From the NCBI RefSeq assembly GCF_035944375.1, contig NZ_DASZBE010000018.1: DNA of 64,000 bases; one strand, 5' to 3'. The notes beneath the pieces were generated by a model that was not told the DNA's origin, searched no databases, and was given only the letters and a program-made list of their open reading frames with translations. Numbering within the stretch: the first letter of the stretch is position 1; every line of letters starts with the position of its first letter. Made by a program: the position numbers and the translations under genes. Shown here piece by piece: positions 8,880-17,129 of the stretch. The stretch comes from Allobosea sp035944375 (lineage in GTDB: Bacteria; Pseudomonadota; Alphaproteobacteria; Rhizobiales; Beijerinckiaceae).

Positions 8880-8906
8880 CGAAAACCGGGCGCCGAGGCG
8901 CCCGGT
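8880..8906 (-). terminator. terminator downstream of the FDH gamma gene
   Basis: Arms 8885-8894 and 8897-8906 (ACCGGGCGCC / GGCGCCCGGT) form a perfect 10-bp GC-rich hairpin. On the minus strand it is followed by TTTTCGTTT. It lies 36 nt past the FDH gamma stop and just before mobB, so it probably ends the long FDH operon or lowers readthrough into mobB-moeA. Confidence 0.8.
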
Positions 8907-8941
8907 CGTCATCCGTCAGGAGCCCCCGACGGTCAAGCGGA

Positions 8942-9949
8942 TCATTCGGCGGGCTGCAGCCGGTTGTCGGCACCGGCGCGGGCCTTCTGCATCTCTTCCT
9001 CGACCCAGAGCGAGTGATGCGCCTTGGCCCAGTTCAGATCGACCTCGCCGGAGCCCATGGCGTCGAAGGCGCCCTCCATGCCGATCGAGCCGATATAAAT
9101 GTGGCCGAGCATCAGCGCGATCATCAGCACCGAGACGATGCCGTGGACGACGTTCCAGAACTGCAGGTTGAGCACGCCGCCCGCCGAGAAGGGGAAGAGC
9201 AGGTAGAAGCCCGAGACCGACAGCGCGGCCCCGCCCAGCACCACGCTCCAGAACACGACCTTCTGGCCGGCGTTGAAGCGGCGCGCCTCGGGATGGCCCT
9301 TGCCGATGATGCCGCCACCGGCGGCAAACCAGCGCAGGTCCGTCAGCGTCGGGATGTTGTCCTTGATCCAGATGACGAACATCAGCGCGATGCCCAGCAT
9401 GAAGGGCCAGGCGAGGAAGTTGTGCGACCACTTGGCGGCGATCGACAGGTTGGTGAAGGCCTGCGGGCCGATCAGCGGCAGCAGCACGATCTTGCCGAAG
9501 GTGACGTTGAGCCCCGACAGCGTCAGGATGATGAAGCAGCCCGCCGTCAGCCAGTGCACGAACCGCTCGAAGGCGTTGAAGCGGGTGATCGTGGTCCCCG
9601 CCGGCCCGGCCTCGGTGCGGATGCGCCCGCGGATCAGGTAGAACACCGCCAGGACGAGCAGCGTGCCCAGAACCGCGATGGCGGCGATGCGCAGCATCGT
9701 GCCCTGGTGGAAGGCGCGCCAGTCGCGGCCCGCCGGTCGCTCCAGCGTCGCGGCCTTCTGGTCGGGAATGGAGATGCGGCCCTGCAGCTCGGCCTGGGGA
9801 TTGCCCTTCAGGGCGTCCAGGAACTGCCGCTCGCGAACGGCATCGGCCGTCGGATTGACCTGCTGGGCACTGGCGGGAACGGCGAGGGCGACCGCGAAGG
9901 TCAGCAGCAGGCCGGTCACCAGCAAGCGGATATGGGCGCCGAAACGCAT
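8942..9949 (-). CDS. formate dehydrogenase gamma subunit (cytochrome b)
   Basis: A 335-residue membrane cytochrome b subunit that passes electrons from the Fe-S subunit to the quinone pool. It has an N-terminal signal or membrane segment (residues 7-28, ending ASAQQ), then hydrophobic segments at about 88-107, 133-152, 177-196, 232-253 and 268-287. Candidate haem ligands are H132 (ERFVHW), H176 (KWSHNF) and H283 (LMLGHIY), matching the FdnI/FdoI family. It is longer than the Escherichia coli subunit because of the N-terminal extension. Last gene of the structural set, separated by 151 nt from the beta subunit. Confidence 0.93.
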   Translation of the reverse strand: MRFGAHIRLLVTGLLLTFAVALAVPASAQQVNPTADAVRERQFLDALKGNPQAELQGRISIPDQKAATLERPAGRDWRAFHQGTMLRIAAIAVLGTLLVLAVFYLIRGRIRTEAGPAGTTITRFNAFERFVHWLTAGCFIILTLSGLNVTFGKIVLLPLIGPQAFTNLSIAAKWSHNFLAWPFMLGIALMFVIWIKDNIPTLTDLRWFAAGGGIIGKGHPEARRFNAGQKVVFWSVVLGGAALSVSGFYLLFPFSAGGVLNLQFWNVVHGIVSVLMIALMLGHIYIGSIGMEGAFDAMGSGEVDLNWAKAHHSLWVEEEMQKARAGADNRLQPAE

Positions 9950-10100
9950 GGCTCTGTTCCCTTGCTCCGGCCCTCGTCATGAGAGGCCGATCTGTCTGAA
10001 AGGGGCGCCCCGGCGAAGGAACCGGCAAGGCCGGGTTTCGTTCGGAGCGCCTGTCGTGGCCCCTCTCGGCGAGGGCCTTCGTCCGTCCCCAGACAGGACG

Positions 10101-10697
10101 TCAGATGGCGATGTTTTCCTTGTAGGCCGTCTGCCAGCCCCAGGCGCCCGAGCCGTAGCCGCGCTTCACCACCCGCTCCTTGTAGATCTGGGCAATGATC
10201 TCGCCGTCACCGGCGAGCAGCGACTTGGTCGAGCACATCTCGGCGCAGAGCGGCAGCTTGCCTTCGGCAAGGCGGTTCGAGCCGTATTTCTGGAACTCGA
10301 CCGGCGAGAGGTCCGCCTCGGGGCCGCCGGAGCAGAAGGTGCACTTGTCCATCTTGCCGCGCGAGCCGAAGTTGCCGACCTTCGGGTACTGCGGCGCGCC
10401 GAAGGGGCAGGCGTAGAAGCAGTAGCCGCAGCCGATGCAGAGGTCCTTGCTGTGTAGCACAACGGCGTCCGCCGTGGTGTAGAAGCAGTCGACCGGGCAG
10501 ACCGCCGCGCAGGGCGCGTCGGTGCAGTGCATGCAGGCCATCGAGACCGAGCGCTCGCCGGGCTTGCCGTCATTGATCGTGACGACGCGCCGACGGTTGA
10601 TGCCCCAGGGCACCTCGTTCTCGTTCTTGCACGCGGTGACGCAGGCGTTGCACTCGATGCAGCGGTCCGCGTCGCAGAGGAATTTCATCCGGGCCAT
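10101..10697 (-). CDS. formate dehydrogenase beta subunit (four [4Fe-4S] ferredoxin)
   Basis: A 198-residue electron-transfer subunit. Cysteine clusters are visible at C13-C16-C19-C23 (CIECNACVTAC), CMHCTDAPCAAVCP, CIGCGYCFYACP and KCTFC, with LPLCAEMC near the C terminus, consistent with four [4Fe-4S] clusters. It lacks the C-terminal transmembrane anchor of E. coli FdnH, like other short alphaproteobacterial FDH beta subunits. It sits 15 nt downstream of the alpha gene. The product probably travels with the Tat-exported alpha subunit, as it has no signal of its own. Confidence 0.94.
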   Translation of the reverse strand: MARMKFLCDADRCIECNACVTACKNENEVPWGINRRRVVTINDGKPGERSVSMACMHCTDAPCAAVCPVDCFYTTADAVVLHSKDLCIGCGYCFYACPFGAPQYPKVGNFGSRGKMDKCTFCSGGPEADLSPVEFQKYGSNRLAEGKLPLCAEMCSTKSLLAGDGEIIAQIYKERVVKRGYGSGAWGWQTAYKENIAI

Positions 10698-10712
10698 GGT
10701 TCAGTTTCCCCC

Positions 10713-13691
10713 TTACGCCGCTGCGATCTGGCAGAGCGTGACCTTGCCTTCGTGCATCGCCGTCACCGGGTCGTAGCCATAGGTGGTGACGATGTTGACG
10801 GACTCGCCGAGCACGATCGGATCCGTGCCCTTCGGGTAGTTCCCGCGCTGGTCCTGGCCCTGGTAGAAGCCGCCGAAGTGGAACGGCATGAAGGCCACCC
10901 CCTTGCCGACACGCTCCGTCACCAGCGCCTTGACGCGGGCCTTGGAGTTGTTCTCGGGGCCGGACACCCAGACGAAAGCGCCGTCCTTGATGCCACGCGC
11001 CGCCGCGTCCGCCGGATTGATCTCGACGAACATGTCCTGCTGCAGCTCGGCCAGCCACTTGTTCGAGCGGGTTTCCTCGCCGCCGCCCTCGTACTCCACG
11101 AGACGACCCGAGGTCAGGACGATCGGGAAGGACTTCGCGATGCCCTTCTCGACCGCGGCCTTCTGGACCGAGGTGTGGAGGTTGGGGATGCGCAGGGTCC
11201 GCTCGTCGGGACGGGCCGGCCACTTCGCGACCAGATCGACGCGCGGCGAGTAGATCGGCTCGCGATGGACCGGCACCGGATCGGGCAGGTTCCAGGCGTT
11301 GGCGCGGGCCTTGCCGTTGCCGTAGGGCACGCAGCCATGCTTGAGCGCGACGCGCTGGATGCCGCCGGACAGGTCGTTCGCCCAGCTCACCGAGTCGATG
11401 TTGTTGCCACCGACCCAGGTGATGGTCTCGAGTTCCTTGGGCGTCAGATCGGCATCCCAGCCGAGCTTCTTCAGCACGCCCATGGTGAACTCGGGATAGC
11501 CGTCCTTGATCTCCGAGTTCAGCGAGTAGGAGCCGTTCTCGGCCAGCATCGTGTCGTTGACCTTGCTGCCGTCGGCCAGCGTGCGCTCGCGGGTGAGGCC
11601 GAAGCGCGGACGGAAAGTGCCGCCGCCGTTCCCCGCCTCGAGCGAGGTGTTGTAGAGGATGTGGGTGCCGGGGTGCTTGAGCTCCGGCGTGCCCCAGCAT
11701 GGCCAGGGCAGGCCGTAGAAGTCGTTCTCGACGGGGGAGCCCTTGGCGCCGCGCAGGGTGACGAGGTCGAACTTGTCCTGATGCTCCATGTGCAGCTTCA
11801 GGCGCTCCGGAGACTGGCCGGTATAGCCCGTCGACCAGCCGCCGCGGTTGATCTCGCGCAGGATCGATTCAGCGGACGGCTCGGGGCCGTACTTGCCCTG
11901 CACCATCTCGTAGTTCTTGTGCATCTGCTCGGCGAAACCGAGCTTCTGCGCCAGCTTGTAGATCACGAAGTAATCGCTGGCGGCCTCGAAGATCGGCTCC
12001 ACCACCTTCTCGCCCCACTGCACCGAGCGGTTGGAGCAGGTGCGCGAGCCGGCGCATTCGAACTGCGTGCCGATCGGCAGCAGATAGGTCCCGTTCTTGC
12101 GCCCGCCGAGCGAGACGAAGTTGGTCGGGTGCGGGTCGGCGACGACGAGCAACTCGAGCTTCTCGAGGCCCTTCACCGCATCGGGCATGCGCGGAATGGT
12201 GTTGCCGCCATGGCCCATGACGAACATGGCCTTGAGGTTGTCCATCTGGTCGACCTGCTCGGCCGGCAGATTGGCGGCGTCGAACCAGCGCGTCGAGGTG
12301 TGGCCCGAGGTCTCCATATTGGCCTTGCGGGTCCGCGCCGGGCGTCCGCCCTTGGCCGGCACCTCGTCGAAGCGGGTGACGAAGTAGTCGTAAGGCACGT
12401 CCCAGACGCGGGCCCAGTGGCGCCAGGCGCCCTCGACCAGCCCGTAGTAGCAAGGCAGGTTCGAGATATCGAGGCCGAAGTCGGTCGCGCCCTGCACGTT
12501 GCAGTGGCCGCGGAAGATGTTGGCGCCGTTGCCCATGCCGCCGACATTGCCGGTGGCCAGCAGCAGGTTGCAGATGGCGCGGACGTTGGCGGTGCCGACC
12601 GAGTGCTGGGTCACGCCCATGCACCAGATGAAGGTCGCCGGCTTGACCTTGGCGAAGGTCTCCGCCGCACGCTTCAGCTGCGCCTCGGGCACGCCGGTGA
12701 TGTCCTCGACGGTCTTGGGGTCGTATTTCTCGACCTCCTTGCGGACGTCGTCCATGCCGTGCACGCGAGCGGCGAGGAATTCCTTGTCCTCCCAGCCGTT
12801 CTTGAAGATGTGCCACATCATGCCCCAGATCACCGCGATGTCGGTGCCGGAGCGGATGCGGATGTAGTCCGTCGCATGAGCCGCGGTGCGGGTCAGGCGC
12901 GGATCGAAGACGATGACGTTGGCACGGTTCTGCTCCTTGCCGACCAGGATGTGCTGCATCGAGACCGGATGGGCCTCGGCCGCATTCGAGCCCATGAACA
13001 GGATCGTCTTGGAGTTACGGATGTCGTTGTAGGAGTTGGTCATCGCGCCGTAGCCCCAGGTGTTGGCAACACCCGCGACCGTGGTGGAGTGACAGATGCG
13101 CGCCTGGTGGTCGACGTTGTTCGTGCCCCAGAAGGCGGCGAACTTGCGGAACAGGTAGGCGCCCTCGTTCGAGAACTTGGCCGAGCCGAGCAGATAGACG
13201 GAGTCGGCGCCGGACTTCGCCCGGATCTGCATCATCTTGTCGCCGATCTCGTTGATCGCGACGTCCCAGGAGATGCGCTGCCACTGGCCGTCGACCAGCT
13301 TCATCGGATATTTGATGCGGCGGTCGCCATGGACCAGCTCGCGCACCGACGCGCCCTTGGCGCAATGCGAGCCGCGGTTGATCGGGCTCTCCCAGGCCGG
13401 CTCCTGGCCGACCCAGACGCCGTTGGCGACCTCGGCCTTGACCGTGCAGCCCACCGAGCAGTGGGTGCAGATGTTCTTCACGATCTTCGTGCCCGTCGCC
13501 GGGCCGAGACCGGCGGCCTCCGCCTTCCGGACGGACCCGATCTGAAGGGCGCCCGCGGCGGCGACGCCACCGGCGACGAGGCCGGAGCGACGGAGGAAGG
13601 CGCGGCGGTCCATGACGCCGGAGGAGAGGCCGGCGATCGCCGCCTGGAGCCTGCCGCGCTGGACGTCGGCGGTTTTGCGCTGGATCAGCAT
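10713..13691 (-). CDS. formate dehydrogenase alpha subunit, molybdopterin, Cys-type, Tat-exported
   Basis: A 992-residue catalytic subunit oxidising formate to CO2 at a molybdenum or tungsten bis-MGD site. A twin-arginine signal (DRRAFLRR, R29-R30) predicts periplasmic export. The proximal [4Fe-4S] site is C75-C78-C82-C110 (CTHCSVGC...SHCAKG). The metal ligand is C200 in HQARICHSTTV, encoded by TGT at 13092-13094, so this is a cysteine rather than selenocysteine enzyme. The conserved GYGAMTNSYNDI and MGSNAAEAHPV follow. Length matches the FdnG/FdoG family. It is flanked by the small Tat protein (13 nt gap) and the beta subunit. Confidence 0.96.
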   Translation of the reverse strand: MLIQRKTADVQRGRLQAAIAGLSSGVMDRRAFLRRSGLVAGGVAAAGALQIGSVRKAEAAGLGPATGTKIVKNICTHCSVGCTVKAEVANGVWVGQEPAWESPINRGSHCAKGASVRELVHGDRRIKYPMKLVDGQWQRISWDVAINEIGDKMMQIRAKSGADSVYLLGSAKFSNEGAYLFRKFAAFWGTNNVDHQARICHSTTVAGVANTWGYGAMTNSYNDIRNSKTILFMGSNAAEAHPVSMQHILVGKEQNRANVIVFDPRLTRTAAHATDYIRIRSGTDIAVIWGMMWHIFKNGWEDKEFLAARVHGMDDVRKEVEKYDPKTVEDITGVPEAQLKRAAETFAKVKPATFIWCMGVTQHSVGTANVRAICNLLLATGNVGGMGNGANIFRGHCNVQGATDFGLDISNLPCYYGLVEGAWRHWARVWDVPYDYFVTRFDEVPAKGGRPARTRKANMETSGHTSTRWFDAANLPAEQVDQMDNLKAMFVMGHGGNTIPRMPDAVKGLEKLELLVVADPHPTNFVSLGGRKNGTYLLPIGTQFECAGSRTCSNRSVQWGEKVVEPIFEAASDYFVIYKLAQKLGFAEQMHKNYEMVQGKYGPEPSAESILREINRGGWSTGYTGQSPERLKLHMEHQDKFDLVTLRGAKGSPVENDFYGLPWPCWGTPELKHPGTHILYNTSLEAGNGGGTFRPRFGLTRERTLADGSKVNDTMLAENGSYSLNSEIKDGYPEFTMGVLKKLGWDADLTPKELETITWVGGNNIDSVSWANDLSGGIQRVALKHGCVPYGNGKARANAWNLPDPVPVHREPIYSPRVDLVAKWPARPDERTLRIPNLHTSVQKAAVEKGIAKSFPIVLTSGRLVEYEGGGEETRSNKWLAELQQDMFVEINPADAAARGIKDGAFVWVSGPENNSKARVKALVTERVGKGVAFMPFHFGGFYQGQDQRGNYPKGTDPIVLGESVNIVTTYGYDPVTAMHEGKVTLCQIAAA

Positions 13692-13704
13692 GTTCTGGCG
13701 CCTC

Positions 13705-13905
13705 TCAGTAACGGTTGACGCGGTAGAAGTCCTTGACGTGCTCCGACTCGCGGTAGCGCGCCTTGGTCTCTTCCTTGCCGGGATCGACGGCCGCCGCGGG
13801 CGTCACCATGGCCGGCGTCGCCGCCAGCGTGGCGCCCGCGCCCAGCGCCTTGAAGAAGCTGCGGCGATCGACGGCCGGTTTGCCGGTTTCTTTGGTTTTC
13901 GACAT
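13705..13905 (-). CDS. small twin-arginine signal protein of the formate dehydrogenase region
   Basis: A 66-residue protein starting MSKTKETGKPAVDRRSFFK. The DRRSFFKALGAGA motif is a Tat signal and the mature part is only about 30 residues, ending KDFYRVNRY. It belongs to the short Tat-signal proteins known next to formate dehydrogenase genes. ATG at 13905 is preferred because GGGAG lies 6 nt upstream; an ATG at 13953 would overlap the previous stop. It ends 13 nt before the alpha subunit gene. A role in assembly or membrane attachment is inferred from linkage only. Confidence 0.85.
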   Translation of the reverse strand: MSKTKETGKPAVDRRSFFKALGAGATLAATPAMVTPAAAVDPGKEETKARYRESEHVKDFYRVNRY

Positions 13906-13949
13906 CGTCGTCTCCCACGCGTCGGGTTGTGCGTTGTGTCTGGACTGGG

Positions 13950-14756
13950 TCATGCGGGCAGCCTCGCGGCCTGTGTCTCGATCGAGAGGAACAGGCTGCC
14001 CAGCCGGCCCACGGCCTTGTAGAATTTCGCCGCCTTCGCGACCTCGAGGTCAGCGAAGAAGCGCTCGCCCCAGGGTTCGATGTGGCGGGCGTAGAAGCGG
14101 TCGGCATCGACGCCGTCGGCTTGGACTTCGCCGCGAAGCAGCTTCGCCATGATGTCGAGCAGCACCGCGATGTGGTCCTCGGGCTCGCCGGCCCTGGCAT
14201 CCCTCGCCAGGCCGAGCGCGCCCATATCCTCCCGGACCAGGGCCAGCGGCCGCTCGTGCAGGAAACCGGTCAGGTAATAGGAGGCGTAGGGCAGGAGATC
14301 GCCGCGGCCGACTCCGATGAAGAGCTCGAAGAACTCGTCGCGCAGGCTCTCGGGCGTCGCCGCATCGGCGGCCTCGGCCAGCGCGAGATGGGCCATGCCC
14401 AGCGGCGAGGCATCGCCCTGAAGGTCCCGCAGGGCTGCCAGCGTCTCGGCCGTCGGCGCCCGCCAGAGCAACGCGCCGATCAGCTCACACTCATGGGCGC
14501 GGGCGGAATCGACCTCGTCGATCGGCTGCGCGACCATGATCTCCGACTGCATCGCCGCAGCGGGATCCGGCCGGGGGTAGAGATCAGGCCGCAGCTCGGT
14601 GCGCGGAATGCCCGTCGTCGCCTCGACCGACAGGACCCTGTCGGCGGGGACACGCTTCCAGCTCGAGATGGCCGGCTGCGAAATGCCGAGACTGCGCGCC
14701 AGAGCCCTGACGCCGCCAACGCTACCGATCGCTTTTTCGAGTGCCGGATCGCGCAT
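13950..14756 (-). CDS. HTH (YdaS/Cro-like)-TorD chaperone fusion
   Basis: A 268-residue protein of two parts. Residues 1-60 form a YdaS/Cro-type helix-turn-helix (IGSVGGVRALARSLGISQP, then AISSWKRVPADRVLSVEATTG). Residues about 85-262 form an all-alpha TorD/DmsD-type chaperone domain with EFFELFIGVGRGDLLPYASY and EPEDHIAVLLDIMAKLL. TorD proteins bind molybdoenzyme Tat signals and assist cofactor insertion; the partner here should be the FDH alpha subunit encoded two genes downstream. Start choice: ATG 14756 begins the HTH cleanly; TTG codons at 14840 and about 14795 are alternatives. A DNA-binding chaperone could couple maturation to transcription, which is inference. Confidence 0.85.
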   Translation of the reverse strand: MRDPALEKAIGSVGGVRALARSLGISQPAISSWKRVPADRVLSVEATTGIPRTELRPDLYPRPDPAAAMQSEIMVAQPIDEVDSARAHECELIGALLWRAPTAETLAALRDLQGDASPLGMAHLALAEAADAATPESLRDEFFELFIGVGRGDLLPYASYYLTGFLHERPLALVREDMGALGLARDARAGEPEDHIAVLLDIMAKLLRGEVQADGVDADRFYARHIEPWGERFFADLEVAKAAKFYKAVGRLGSLFLSIETQAARLPA

Positions 14757-14850
14757 TTGATTCAGGTCATGGTCCTCGAGGCACGGGGCATCCAAAATTG
14801 CTGCCCCTTCCGCATGCGATAACGACTGCTTATTGCCCAAAAATAAAACG

Positions 14851-14876
14851 ATTCCAATCTCTCTTCAGATTGGAAT
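14851..14876. promoter_or_regulatory. 10-bp inverted repeat between DUF3306 and HTH-TorD genes
   Basis: ATTCCAATCT (14851-14860) and AGATTGGAAT (14867-14876) are perfect inverted arms around a 6-nt loop that contains the DUF3306 stop codon. On the minus strand the repeat is followed by CGTTTTATTTTT, so it has the form of an intrinsic terminator, but its stem is unusually AT-rich for this genome and could instead be an operator for the HTH protein encoded just downstream. Confidence 0.6.
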
Positions 14877-15581
14877 TGCGCCACCTCCACGCTTGCGCAG
14901 GCGAGGCGTGGCGGCCTCCTGCGGGGCCTCCTGCTGCGCTGCAGCATAGACAGACAGAGGCGGCATCCCGGGCGGCACCTCGTCTGCGCTGGTCTTTTCG
15001 CCATCTTCCGTCAGACGCAGCGCCGAGGGCTCGGGCTCCTGACGGGCATCGTTCGGCACTGCAGCATGAGCAGCATCGTCTTCGTCCTTAGACGAAAGGA
15101 GGTGCGGCAAGCCGTCGCTCCCTGCCTGCTCTTCGACCAGCGCGGTCTCGGCAGGCGGCGGCGTCTCGCCGAAGATGCCGCGCACCATCTCGGCGACGTC
15201 GTCCGATTCCGAAAGGGGTCCGTAACCGGGTGCGCCGCCGGGCGTGTTCCAGTCGAGTGCGTAGTCCCGGGCCGGGTTCTCGTAATTCGCGATGGCGGGG
15301 TCGTTCTCCCAGGCGCGCCGCATCGCCGCCAGTTTCCAGGCTTCCGGCACATTCTGCTTCAGCCAGGAAGCGAGATCGAAATCCTTGTCGATCAGGTCCA
15401 GAGACGGCGGCTCGACCAGTTCGGGCTCGGGTTGCGCCGCATCAGCCTCGGCCGGCACTTCGGCCGCGGTCTGCTCAGCCGGCAGCGTCTCGACGCCCTT
15501 GTCCCCGTCCGGCTCCGCCCCGCGCTTGCGGCGCGACCAGCGGCTGAGGAAACCCTCGTCCTGTGGGGTGCGCGCGCTCAC
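14865..15581 (-). CDS. DUF3306 domain-containing protein
   Basis: A 238-residue protein with a short basic N terminus (GFLSRWSRRKRGAE), an acidic Ala/Pro/Glu linker, and a conserved core at about 60-150 (IDKDFDLASWLKQNVPEAWKLAAMRRAWENDPAIANYENPARDYALDWN is spread over this region). The rest is low-complexity and acidic. DUF3306 proteins are known next to DUF3305 in FDH accessory loci; the biochemical role is unknown. Its start overlaps the DUF3305 stop by 4 nt, and its own stop lies in the loop of the inverted repeat at 14851-14876. Probably cytoplasmic. Confidence 0.82.
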   Translation of the reverse strand: MSARTPQDEGFLSRWSRRKRGAEPDGDKGVETLPAEQTAAEVPAEADAAQPEPELVEPPSLDLIDKDFDLASWLKQNVPEAWKLAAMRRAWENDPAIANYENPARDYALDWNTPGGAPGYGPLSESDDVAEMVRGIFGETPPPAETALVEEQAGSDGLPHLLSSKDEDDAAHAAVPNDARQEPEPSALRLTEDGEKTSADEVPPGMPPLSVYAAAQQEAPQEAATPRLRKRGGGAIPI

Positions 15582-16108
15582 CGCCGCTCCCCCGGCCCGG
15601 CTTCGCCGCGGGGCAGGCCCGGCCCGGGCCGCGGAGCGCCGCCCTTGCGCGGATCATGTTCGCTGCGCTTGCGCTTGATGAACTCGCGCTCGACATGATG
15701 CGCCTCGAAGAAGGCCAGCACCGCCTCGGCGACGGCCAGCGGCATCGGCAGCGCCTCGACGACGTCGCCGACATTCTCGCAATAGACCTCGCCCTCGAAG
15801 GGATCGGCGGTCACGCCGACGAACTCGATTTCGGGCTCGATCCCGGTCGGGCGGATCGCCACCCAGAGCTTGGCGTGGCCGGCCTGGAAGTTCTCGCGGA
15901 AATGAGCGGTGTCGACCGAGTGCAGGGTCAGAGTCGCAGGGCCGAGATAGAACTGCTGCCGGCCGGCCTCGCCCGCCAGCTCGGTCCAGGGCGCGAGCGG
16001 CGGCGGCTCCGGCAGCACGGCGAGCGGCGCCCAGGCATGATCGGCCCAGGGCGAATCGATCGCGCGCCGCTCGACGACGATGCCGACCTCGATGTGCTGC
16101 TGCGTCAT
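15578..16108 (-). CDS. DUF3305 domain-containing protein
   Basis: A 176-residue soluble protein starting MTQQHIEVGIVVERRAIDS, then PWADHAWAPLAVLP, matching DUF3305. A central region (QFYLGPATLTLHSVDTAHF) and KLWVAIRPTG follow, and the C terminus is basic. No catalytic motif is recognisable. It is translationally coupled to DUF3306 by a 4-nt overlap and lies 10 nt after the DUF6352 gene. The conserved pairing with FDH genes implies a maturation or assembly role. Confidence 0.82.
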   Translation of the reverse strand: MTQQHIEVGIVVERRAIDSPWADHAWAPLAVLPEPPPLAPWTELAGEAGRQQFYLGPATLTLHSVDTAHFRENFQAGHAKLWVAIRPTGIEPEIEFVGVTADPFEGEVYCENVGDVVEALPMPLAVAEAVLAFFEAHHVEREFIKRKRSEHDPRKGGAPRPGPGLPRGEAGPGERR

Positions 16109-16118
16109 CGCCGTCTCC

Positions 16119-17129
16119 TCAGTTCGCCATTTCGCGCCGGGCGAGCGGCAGGCCGGCGACGAGGTTCTGCGGCTTCAGCCGCAGCACGCGGTCGGCCGAC
16201 ATCGCCATGATCAGATAGATCGGCTTGCCCTTGGCCGCGGGCAAGACCGGCACCTCGGCGGGCAGGGTCAGTGTGAAGAGGGCGAGCACGCGGGCCATGT
16301 CGTCGGCGGCGACTGTCTGCCCCTGCCAGAGCGCATTGCCGATCGCCGTCGCCTCCGCGTCGAGGCCGACGAACCAGCGCCAGTCCGCATCCGTCACCGT
16401 CTCCAGTGGTTCGATGGCGACGTCGAAACCATGGATCTGGCGGATCCAGTGGCGCAGTGCCTGGCCGAGCGCCGCCCGGCCGGAGGGAGAACCGCCGAGG
16501 TCGAGCACCATGTCGAACCCGTCCGAGCGCTGCCAGTAATGGTCGGCATTGGCGGGCTTGAGGATATCGAGCGCAGTCGCCGCCGGCCCGCCGAGCATGG
16601 CGAGCAGCGGGGAAGCGTGCCGGTCGGCCTCGTGCCCCTCGATCATCTCGGCATCGGCGAGCAGGATCGTGTTTTCGTGATGGGTGACGCGCTGCGGGCG
16701 GAACAGGCATTCGGCGGCGCGGGTGACGAAGGGATCGTCGCCCTCGTCGAGCGCGGCGCGCATGATGACGTGGACCAACTGGTCGAGGAAGAGCGGGGGG
16801 ATGGCACTCACGCCCTCGCGGATGATGGCCGCATAGGCGGCCTCGAGCGTCGGCGCGGCCAGCAGCCGGTCGCGCCAGCCGAGCATGAAGCGCCAGTTCT
16901 CGCGAGCGTCCTCGTCGGCGATCGCCTCGATCGCGGCAGCCGGTATCTCGGCCTGCGGCGTGTCCATCAGCCGGGCATGGAGCGCACGCTCGGCCTCGCA
17001 GGCCTCCTCCGGCGGCAGCAGCTCCGGCCGGGCGAGATAGGCCTTGAGGAAGTCGTCGGTCACGCGCAGCCCGCCGCCGGGTTCGCGATCCAGCAGGAGA
17101 TGGCCGGAACTGGCCCAGAAATGCGTCAT
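16119..17129 (-). CDS. DUF6352 family protein of the FDH accessory operon
   Basis: A 336-residue, mostly alpha-helical soluble protein beginning MTHFWASSGHLLLDREPGGG, then LRVTDDFLKAYLARPEL. The opening (a short FWxSxGH motif and helix-rich body) is what I recall for DUF6352 proteins adjacent to DUF6505 and DUF3305 in Hyphomicrobiales FDH clusters; no enzyme motif is visible. Its ATG overlaps the DUF6505 stop by 4 nt. Function unknown; linkage alone suggests FDH maturation. Confidence 0.75.
   Translation of the reverse strand: MTHFWASSGHLLLDREPGGGLRVTDDFLKAYLARPELLPPEEACEAERALHARLMDTPQAEIPAAAIEAIADEDARENWRFMLGWRDRLLAAPTLEAAYAAIIREGVSAIPPLFLDQLVHVIMRAALDEGDDPFVTRAAECLFRPQRVTHHENTILLADAEMIEGHEADRHASPLLAMLGGPAATALDILKPANADHYWQRSDGFDMVLDLGGSPSGRAALGQALRHWIRQIHGFDVAIEPLETVTDADWRWFVGLDAEATAIGNALWQGQTVAADDMARVLALFTLTLPAEVPVLPAAKGKPIYLIMAMSADRVLRLKPQNLVAGLPLARREMAN

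Noticed and set aside
13085..13100. Possible selenocysteine codon in FDH alpha
   Set aside because: The codon at the catalytic position is TGT; there is no in-frame TGA.
10527..13718. 1063-residue plus-strand ORF over the FDH alpha gene
   Set aside because: The opposite strand encodes a complete FDH alpha subunit with all cofactor motifs. The plus-strand product has no recognisable domain.
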